From the NCBI RefSeq assembly GCF_030536915.1, contig NZ_JAUNPC010000021.1:1-41604 (forward strand): a stretch of DNA of 41,604 nucleotides, given 5' to 3'. Source of the DNA: Paracoccus sp. (in: a-proteobacteria). GTDB taxonomy: Bacteria; Pseudomonadota; Alphaproteobacteria; Rhodobacterales; Rhodobacteraceae. Position numbers and translations under genes: made by a program. Shown here piece by piece: positions 36,343 to 41,604 of the stretch (positions are counted from its first letter, which is position 1; each line of letters begins with the position of its first letter). The notes under the pieces were generated by a model that worked only from the letters and a program-made list of their open reading frames with translations, was not told where the DNA came from and did not search any database.

Positions 36343-37693
36343 CGGTCATCCCTTCGACCAGCAGGCTGGGGACGCGCAGGCCTCGCCACTCGGGCAGGTC
36401 GTCGGCGGCGGTGATCCGCATCAGCATCTCGCGCAGGTTCCCCGCGATGGTGCATTCGTTGACGGGCCAGGCGATCTCGCCGTTCTCGACCCAGAAGCCT
36501 GCCGCCCCGCGCGAGTAATCCCCCGTCGTCGCGTTGATCGAGGCGCCCAGCATCGAGGTCACGACCAGCCCCCGCCCCATGTCGCGGATCAGGTCATCGG
36601 GGCTGGCCTTTCCCGCCGTCAGCGCGACATTGGTGATCCCCGGCGAGGGCGGAGAGGAGGTGCCGCGCATCGCGTTCCCGGTCGAGGCCATCCCCAGCTT
36701 GCGCGCGGTCGCCAGATCCAGCGTCCAGCCCTGCAGCACCCCGTCCGCCACGATCATGCGCGGCGCGGTCGCCAATCCCTCGGCATCGAAGGGGCGCGAT
36801 GCCGGATGGCGCGGCTGGCGCGGGTTCTCGGACAGGTCGAAGCCCGGCGGCAGCACCGGCTGGCCCATGTCGTTCCTGAGCCAGCTCGACCCCCGCACCA
36901 CCGCGCTGCCGTTCACCGCCGACAGCAGGTGCGAGACCAGCGACCCCGCCACACGCTCGTCATAAAGGATCGGGAAGGCGCCGGTCGGGGGCTTCCGGGC
37001 GCCCTTGCGCGCCACGGTGCGCGCGCCCGCAAGGCGGCCGATCTCCTCGGGGCTGGGCAGGTCCTCGGCCCAGACGCGGGCCTCGCCGGCCCAGTCGCGT
37101 TCCATCCCCAGACCCTCGCCGGTGATGGCGACGGCGGAAAGTCCGTGGCTGCTGCGGCCATAGCCGCCTGAAAAACCGTTGGTGCCCGCCAGCCACATCC
37201 GCCGGTGCATTGTCGAGGCGCCGGCCGATTCCACCATGCTGATGCCTTCGACCGCCCGCGCCGCCGCCTCGGCCCTGAGCGCCATGTCCAGCAGCGCGGG
37301 CGGTTCCGGCGCGGGGGCGCCGTCGTCCAGTTCCAGCGCCGCCACGTCGCGGTCGCGCGCAAGCTGGGCGGGGTCGGCAAGCCCCACGTTGTCGTCCACC
37401 GGAGCCTCGCGGGCCATCGCCATGGCGCGCTCGGCCATCTCGCGGATGGTGCGGTCGGACCGTTCGCTGGCGGACACGCAGGCCTGCCGGCCGCCGACGA
37501 TCACCCGCAGGCCGATCTCGACGCCCTCGGCGCGCCCGGCCTGTTCCAGCGCCCCGCCCCGGACCTCGACCGACAGCGACTCGCCCGAAACGGCCAGGGC
37601 GTCGGCCTCGGTCGCGCCGGCTGCGCGGGCGGCTGACAGCAGCGCCCCGGTCAGCCGGGCAAGGTCATGGGGGTCGGATCGGGTCATGGACAT
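36329..37693 (-). CDS. pmbA: TldE/PmbA metalloprotease subunit
   Basis: A 454-residue member of the TldD/PmbA family. TldD and TldE form a heteromeric metalloprotease that degrades unfolded peptides and, in E. coli, matures microcin B17 and clears CcdA; TldD is not in this window. Family blocks include ESLSVEVRGGALEQAGRAEG, GLRVIVGGRQACVSASERSD, NGSAVVRGSSWLRNDMGQPV and the C-terminal STGNAMRGTSSPPSPGITN and GDYSRGAAGFWVENGEIAWP. PmbA lacks the zinc-binding HExxH of TldD, and none is seen here. The start at 37693 has AGGGAATGC upstream. It follows the DUF2125 gene after 68 nt with a hairpin between. Confidence 0.93.
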   Translation of the reverse strand: MSMTRSDPHDLARLTGALLSAARAAGATEADALAVSGESLSVEVRGGALEQAGRAEGVEIGLRVIVGGRQACVSASERSDRTIREMAERAMAMAREAPVDDNVGLADPAQLARDRDVAALELDDGAPAPEPPALLDMALRAEAAARAVEGISMVESAGASTMHRRMWLAGTNGFSGGYGRSSHGLSAVAITGEGLGMERDWAGEARVWAEDLPSPEEIGRLAGARTVARKGARKPPTGAFPILYDERVAGSLVSHLLSAVNGSAVVRGSSWLRNDMGQPVLPPGFDLSENPRQPRHPASRPFDAEGLATAPRMIVADGVLQGWTLDLATARKLGMASTGNAMRGTSSPPSPGITNVALTAGKASPDDLIRDMGRGLVVTSMLGASINATTGDYSRGAAGFWVENGEIAWPVNECTIAGNLREMLMRITAADDLPEWRGLRVPSLLVEGMTVAGS

Positions 37694-37714
37694 GCATTCC
37701 CTTGGATGCGCGAA

Positions 37715-37736
37715 GGGGCCGGACGGCGCCGGCCCC
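37715..37736 (-). terminator. 8-bp hairpin between DUF2125 gene and pmbA
   Basis: GGGGCCGG (37715-37722), a 6-nt loop, then CCGGCCCC (37729-37736), perfect. Read on the - strand it comes 25 nt after the DUF2125 stop and 21 nt before the pmbA start, so it may terminate or attenuate transcription into the pmbA group. No U-tract follows. Confidence 0.45.
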
Positions 37737-37761
37737 CGCGATATGGCGTCGATGCGCGGTG

Positions 37762-39354
37762 TTACTTCACCTGCTGGCCATTGGCAAAGATCTGGCCGCC
37801 CTCGCGGAACTCGAAATCCGCCACCATGGCGTCCCCGCCTTCGGGCGCGGGGCGGGCGAACAGCGCCAGCATCAGGCGGTAGCCCGCGACTTCCTCCTGC
37901 GCGATGACGCCCAGTTGCACCAGCCGGTCGATCAGGCCGTCGATGCCTTCAAGGCGCGCGTTCACCGCGCCCACCGGCTGGTCCGGGTCGCCGCCTTCCG
38001 GCACCGCCAGCTCGCCCGAGGCGTCGATGCTGGCGCCCAGCGCGTCGATGGCAAACTGGTTGATGGTGACCTGCACCGGCTCGAAGGGGCTCGGCGCCTC
38101 CTCCTCGGCCGGATCGGGCAGCGCGGCGCTGCCGTCGGCCTGCATCTCGTCGGTGCCGGGCGGGGTCGGTCCGTCCGCGGCCATCAGCGCCGGGTCGAAC
38201 AGGTCCATGGCCACGCGCACCAGCCCGGTCAGGTCGATGTCGATACTGGCCGGGTTCCGCGGCAGGGTGCGGGCGCTGTCGAACAGGTCCCAGACGCTGT
38301 CGGCCAGCGTCAGTCCGGCGACGGAATAGGCGAACTTGAAGGGCGCGGGCTCATCCGCTTTCAGCACGGGGAACTGCACGTCGAAGGTGCCTTCCTCGAT
38401 GGCATAGCTGATCGGCGCGGGCAGGTCGCTGACGGTCAGCTCGGTCTGGGTCGAATCGAGCGCGCCCTGGTATTTCAGCCCGTCCGGTCCCAGCGCCAGC
38501 GTCACCTCGAACCCCTGCAGGGCCGAGTTGGCGCGGACGGTGTCCTCCTGCCCTTCCTCGTCCTTCCCGGCGAAGTCCAGGTCCAGGCTGCCCGGCCCGG
38601 CCGATATCGTCGCGCTCACGTCCATGCCCGCCCGCAAGGCACCCGCCATGTCCTCGGAGGCATCCGCCCCCTTGGGAATGGTGCCCGCGCTGGAACCCTG
38701 CAGCCCCGTCAGAGAGCTTGTCACGTTGACCCGGCCCGGCGCCTCTGCATCCTCGGGATCGGCATAGGCGGCGGCGAACTCGACCCGCTCGGCGACCATG
38801 GTCGCGTCAAAGCGCATGAGGTCGCCATCCGCGATCTGCTGGCGGCTGGTGGCGTTCAACAGCTTCAGCGTGACCGGCACCTGGCGCGTCTCTTCCCCGG
38901 TCTGCACCGTATCCAGCGCCAGCGTCAGTTCGCCCGAGCGGGTGTCATGGGTCATGTCAGCAGCGGTGCCGCCCGAGACGATCTCGGTGTCCCGCGCGAC
39001 CAACGATCCGTTCAGCGTGACCTGCTCGCCGTCCGAATTGCGGAAGCTTGCCGTCGCGGGCGTGGTTTCCGCCAGCGTGGTCCGCACCCGGCCGTCGCCG
39101 GTGCCGGTCAGGGTGATCTCGGGGGTGCGGAACTCGACCCGTGTCTCGTCCTCGGGCACCTCGTAGCCGATCACCACGTCGCGCAGCGTCAGGGTTTCGC
39201 CCGCCTCGTCCCGCGCGCCCTCGGTGACGGTGTAGCCGTTGGCCTTGTAGTATTCGACCCAGTTCTGCCAGACTTCCGCAGGGGTGACATCGGCCATCGC
39301 GGGGGCCGCCCAGGCCAGCACGGCCAGTACAGAGGTGGTCGTTCGCAAGAACAT
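37762..39354 (-). CDS. DUF2125 periplasmic protein
   Basis: A 530-residue exported protein. It has a Sec signal peptide (cleavage probably after AMA at residue 21), followed by the DUF2125 domain pattern: repeated beta-strand-like segments, with DVVIGYEVPEDETRVEFRTP early and LTLADSVWDLFDSARTLPRN centrally. No enzymatic motif and no membrane anchor beyond the signal. The acidic stretch near residues 395-425 (PPGTDEMQADGSAALPDPAEE) looks disordered. The function of the family is unknown. AAGGAATCG precedes the ATG at 39354. It is first in a - strand run (then pmbA, cysQ, flavin reductase), though the hairpin at 37715-37736 may separate it from them. It is divergent from the crotonase gene across 93 nt. 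Confidence 0.85.
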   Translation of the reverse strand: MFLRTTTSVLAVLAWAAPAMADVTPAEVWQNWVEYYKANGYTVTEGARDEAGETLTLRDVVIGYEVPEDETRVEFRTPEITLTGTGDGRVRTTLAETTPATASFRNSDGEQVTLNGSLVARDTEIVSGGTAADMTHDTRSGELTLALDTVQTGEETRQVPVTLKLLNATSRQQIADGDLMRFDATMVAERVEFAAAYADPEDAEAPGRVNVTSSLTGLQGSSAGTIPKGADASEDMAGALRAGMDVSATISAGPGSLDLDFAGKDEEGQEDTVRANSALQGFEVTLALGPDGLKYQGALDSTQTELTVSDLPAPISYAIEEGTFDVQFPVLKADEPAPFKFAYSVAGLTLADSVWDLFDSARTLPRNPASIDIDLTGLVRVAMDLFDPALMAADGPTPPGTDEMQADGSAALPDPAEEEAPSPFEPVQVTINQFAIDALGASIDASGELAVPEGGDPDQPVGAVNARLEGIDGLIDRLVQLGVIAQEEVAGYRLMLALFARPAPEGGDAMVADFEFREGGQIFANGQQVK

Positions 39355-39447
39355 AAAGCGATTCCTTCAAGAAACGTCGGCGGCGTGGTTGGTCGCGGCA
39401 GGGCGAATCTTGCATATCCGGGCGCCGCATCAAAGGAGGCAGTGGGT

Positions 39448-40071
39448 TTGATCGAAACGAATTGCACGCGCGAGGGGTTCTTCACGATCCTGTTGAACCG
39501 GCCCGACAAGGCCAATGCCCTGACCGCGGACATGATCCAGGCGCTGATCGATGCCCTGCGCGATGCCTGCGCCCAAGGCGCCCGCGCCATCGTGCTGACG
39601 GGGCAAGGCCGCGTCTTCTCGGCGGGGGCTGATCTTGAAGCCGCGCGGGCGGGGCTTGCGACCTCGCCCTTGTGGGAGGAACTGTCGGGCGCCATCGCCC
39701 AAGCCCCAGCGCTGACCATCGCCGCCCTGAACGGCACGGCGGCGGGGGGCGCGCTGGGAATGGTGCTCGCCTGCGACCTGCGGATCGCGGTACCCGAGGC
39801 GCGCATCTTCTATCCGGTGATGAAACTGGGTTTCCTGCCCCAGCCCTCGGACCCGGCCCGGCTGGCCGCGCTGGCGGGGCCGTCGCGGGCGGCGATGATC
39901 CTGATGGCGGGACAGCGGATCGACGCGGAAACGGCGCTGTCCTGGGGCCTGCTGGACCGCATCGTGCCGCCCGAGGCGCTGATGGAAACGGCCAAGGCGC
40001 TTGCCGCCGATGCGCTGGGCGCCGCGCCGGATCATGTGGCCGGGATCAAGCGGCTGATCCGGGGCGGCTGA
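39448..40071 (+). CDS. Short crotonase-family protein lacking both hydratase glutamates
   Basis: A 207-residue enoyl-CoA hydratase/isomerase-family protein, shorter than the usual roughly 257, with a truncated C-terminal helical region. The oxyanion-hole blocks are intact: RVFSAGADL (55-63) and NGTAAGGALGMVLACDLRIA (95-114). Aligned with rat enoyl-CoA hydratase, E144 falls on V124 (FYPVMKLG) and E164 on M150 (SRAAMILMAG), so the acid/base pair for hydration is missing. It could be a different crotonase (isomerase, thioesterase, decarboxylase) or a binding protein. The start is taken as TTG 39448, 8 nt after AAGGAGG; GTG 39442 is too close to that site. It converges on the DUF454 gene, 3 nt apart. 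Confidence 0.85.
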   Translation: MIETNCTREGFFTILLNRPDKANALTADMIQALIDALRDACAQGARAIVLTGQGRVFSAGADLEAARAGLATSPLWEELSGAIAQAPALTIAALNGTAAGGALGMVLACDLRIAVPEARIFYPVMKLGFLPQPSDPARLAALAGPSRAAMILMAGQRIDAETALSWGLLDRIVPPEALMETAKALAADALGAAPDHVAGIKRLIRGG

Positions 40072-40074
40072 GGC

Positions 40075-40437
40075 TCAGGGAAGGGTCGGGGGGTTGGCGC
40101 GGGTGACGATGAAGACCGCGACTAGCGCAAGGACCGCCACCTGCACGGCCCAGTAGGGATGCGGCAGGATGAACCAGCTGATGCAGAGGCCGATTGCCAT
40201 GCTGACGCAGACGATCACCTTGACGCGGGGATCGATGGCCCGGTGTTCCTGCCAGTCCCGGATCTGGGGGCCGAAGACCCGGTGCGTCATCAGCATGTGG
40301 TGGAAGCGCGGCGACGAGCGGTTGAAGGCAAAGGCCGCCACGATCAGGAAGGGCACGGTGGGCACGATCGGCAGCACCGTCCCGGCGAAGGCCAGGACGA
40401 CAGCCAGGATCCCGATGATCCACCAGAGAAGGCGCAT
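40075..40437 (-). CDS. DUF454/YbaN family small membrane protein
   Basis: A 120-residue inner-membrane protein: an N-terminal hydrophobic hairpin with the family's LAFAGTVLPIVPTVPFLIVA, a soluble basic loop (FNRSSPRFHHMLMTHRVFGP, QIRDWQEHRAIDPRVK), then two more membrane segments. This is the DUF454/YbaN pattern; function is unknown. Its ATG shares the A of the ahcY stop (TGATG), so it is co-translated with S-adenosylhomocysteinase, an association that may be positional only. Confidence 0.9.
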   Translation of the reverse strand: MRLLWWIIGILAVVLAFAGTVLPIVPTVPFLIVAAFAFNRSSPRFHHMLMTHRVFGPQIRDWQEHRAIDPRVKVIVCVSMAIGLCISWFILPHPYWAVQVAVLALVAVFIVTRANPPTLP

Positions 40438-41604
40438 CAGTAGCGGTAATGCTCGGACTTGAAGGGACCGTCAGCCGGCACGCCGATATAATCGGCCTGA
40501 TCGCGCGACAGTTCCGTCAGCTTCACCCCGATCCGGCCCAGGTGCAGCCGCGCGACCTTTTCATCCAGCGCCTTGGGCAAGATGTAGACGCCGGGCTGAT
40601 ACTCGTCACCCTTGGTCCAAAGCTCGATCTGCGCCAGCACCTGGTTGGTGAAGCTGGCCGACATGACGAAGGACGGATGCCCCGTGGCGTTGCCGAGGTT
40701 CAGCAGGCGGCCTTGGGACAAAAGGATGATGCGATTGCCCGAGGGCATCTCGATCATGTCCACCTGGTCCTTGATGTTGGTCCACTTGTGGTTGCGAAGG
40801 GCGGCGACCTGGATCTCGTTGTCGAAATGGCCGATGTTGCCGACGATGGCCATGTCCTTCATCTCGCGCATGTGCTCGATGCGGATCACGTCCTTGTTGC
40901 CGGTGGCGGTCACGAAGATGTCGGCGGTGGAGACCACGTCCTCAAGCAGCACGACCTCGAACCCGTCCATGGCGGCCTGCAGGGCGCAGATCGGATCGAC
41001 TTCCGTGACCTTCACCCGCGCGCCTGCCCCTTGCAGCGAGGCGGCCGAGCCCTTGCCCACATCGCCGTAGCCGCAGACGACGGCGACCTTGCCCGCCATC
41101 ATCACGTCGGTCGCCCGGCGGATGCCATCCACCAGCGATTCCTTGCAGCCATACTTGTTGTCGAACTTGGACTTGGTGACGCTGTCATTCACGTTGATCG
41201 CGGGAAACGGCAGGCGGCCCTGCTTGTGCAGGTCATACAGGCGATGAACGCCGGTTGTGGTTTCCTCGCTGACGCCACGGATCGCGTTGCGCTGCTGCGC
41301 GAACCAGCCCGGCGAGTGCGTAATCCGCTTGCGAATCTGGGCGAACAGCGCCTCCTCCTCGTCGGACTCGGGACGGGCGATCAGGTCGATCTCTCCGGCC
41401 TCGACCCGCGCGCCCAGCAGGATGTACATCGTGGCGTCGCCGCCATCGTCGAGGATCATGTTCGCGCCGTCGCGGAACTGGAAGATGCGGTCGGTGTAGG
41501 ACCAGTATTCCTCCAGCGTCTCGCCCTTGACGGCGAAGACGGGGATGCCGGCGGCGGCGATGGCGGCCGCGGCGTGGTCCTGGGTCGAATAGATGTTGCA
41601 GGAC
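40437..41604 (-). CDS. ahcY: Adenosylhomocysteinase, 5' end beyond window
   Basis: Splits S-adenosylhomocysteine into adenosine and homocysteine, relieving product inhibition of methyltransferases. About 388 C-terminal residues are present and the frame is open to the window end; roughly 75-80 N-terminal residues lie outside. Visible motifs are [16 protein letters not shown] near the edge, the catalytic lysine and aspartate in [20 protein letters not shown], the NAD-binding [20 protein letters not shown], and the C-terminal KSEHYRY with the conserved Lys and Tyr that reach into the partner subunit. An internal ATG at 41459 is not the start. Any upstream SAH-responsive leader cannot be seen. 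It is coupled to the DUF454 gene. Confidence 0.95.
   Translation of the reverse strand, partial: SCNIYSTQDHAAAAIAAAGIPVFAVKGETLEEYWSYTDRIFQFRDGANMILDDGGDATMYILLGARVEAGEIDLIARPESDEEEALFAQIRKRITHSPGWFAQQRNAIRGVSEETTTGVHRLYDLHKQGRLPFPAINVNDSVTKSKFDNKYGCKESLVDGIRRATDVMMAGKVAVVCGYGDVGKGSAASLQGAGARVKVTEVDPICALQAAMDGFEVVLLEDVVSTADIFVTATGNKDVIRIEHMREMKDMAIVGNIGHFDNEIQVAALRNHKWTNIKDQVDMIEMPSGNRIILLSQGRLLNLGNATGHPSFVMSASFTNQVLAQIELWTKGDEYQPGVYILPKALDEKVARLHLGRIGVKLTELSRDQADYIGVPADGPFKSEHYRY

Noticed and set aside
40437-41459. ATG at 41459 as the start of ahcY
   Set aside because: The frame remains open to the window edge with conserved AhcY sequence upstream ([14 protein letters not shown]), so the gene is cut by the window, not short.

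Overview
The window looks like a chromosomal stretch from a high-G+C alphaproteobacterium of the Rhodobacteraceae/Paracoccaceae, most like Paracoccus or Rhodobacter relatives. The reasons are strong G+C bias at third codon positions, a flavin-dependent thymidylate synthase, an sqdB-sqdD-sqdC sulfolipid operon in the order known from Rhodobacter sphaeroides, a giant cyclic beta-1,2-glucan synthase, and many TGATG/ATGA stop-start overlaps. I see no insertion sequence, prophage, CRISPR array, rRNA or complete tRNA. This is mostly core chromosome.

Layout. 1-2.7 kb: thyX with a 40-codon ORF coupled to its stop, a gene-poor stretch with two perfect hairpins around a 28-codon hydrophobic peptide ORF, then gloA, a MarR-type regulator and sdhE. 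2.8-9.1 kb: aspartate aminotransferase, a host-attachment/baeRF-type protein and a cardiolipin-synthase-like PLD enzyme on the + strand, converging on glcB (malate synthase G), which is divergent from an IclR regulator. 9.1-22.5 kb: sqdC, sqdD, sqdB and pgm on the - strand, divergent from the 2846-residue cyclic glucan synthase. Pgm feeds glucose-1-phosphate towards UDP-glucose, which both SqdB and the glucan synthase consume, so this block reads as a UDP-glucose-to-envelope-glycan district.

22.5-28.7 kb: a 463-bp stretch with no recognisable gene, then the - strand flagellar operon motB-flgE-flgK-flgL-flgI. 28.8-35 kb: a GMC-family FAD oxidoreductase, divergent from a four-gene pqiA-pqiA-pqiB-pqiC lipid-transport operon. 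Its PqiB carries a C-terminal extension built of three 100-residue repeats. 35-41.6 kb: a - strand run of a DUF2125 protein, pmbA/tldE, a CysQ-like phosphatase and a flavin reductase. It is followed by a short crotonase that lacks both catalytic glutamates of enoyl-CoA hydratase, a DUF454/YbaN membrane protein, and the 3' part of ahcY, which runs off the window end.

The observations most worth a second look are the hairpin-flanked micro-ORF at 1205-1367, the exact 100-residue triplication in PqiB, the crotonase without its acid/base residues, and several perfect inverted repeats in divergent or upstream intergenic spaces (12042-12065, 13868-13908, 8194-8227). I found no unmistakable new multi-gene system. 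The micro-ORF and the extended PqiB are the best candidates for undescribed biology.
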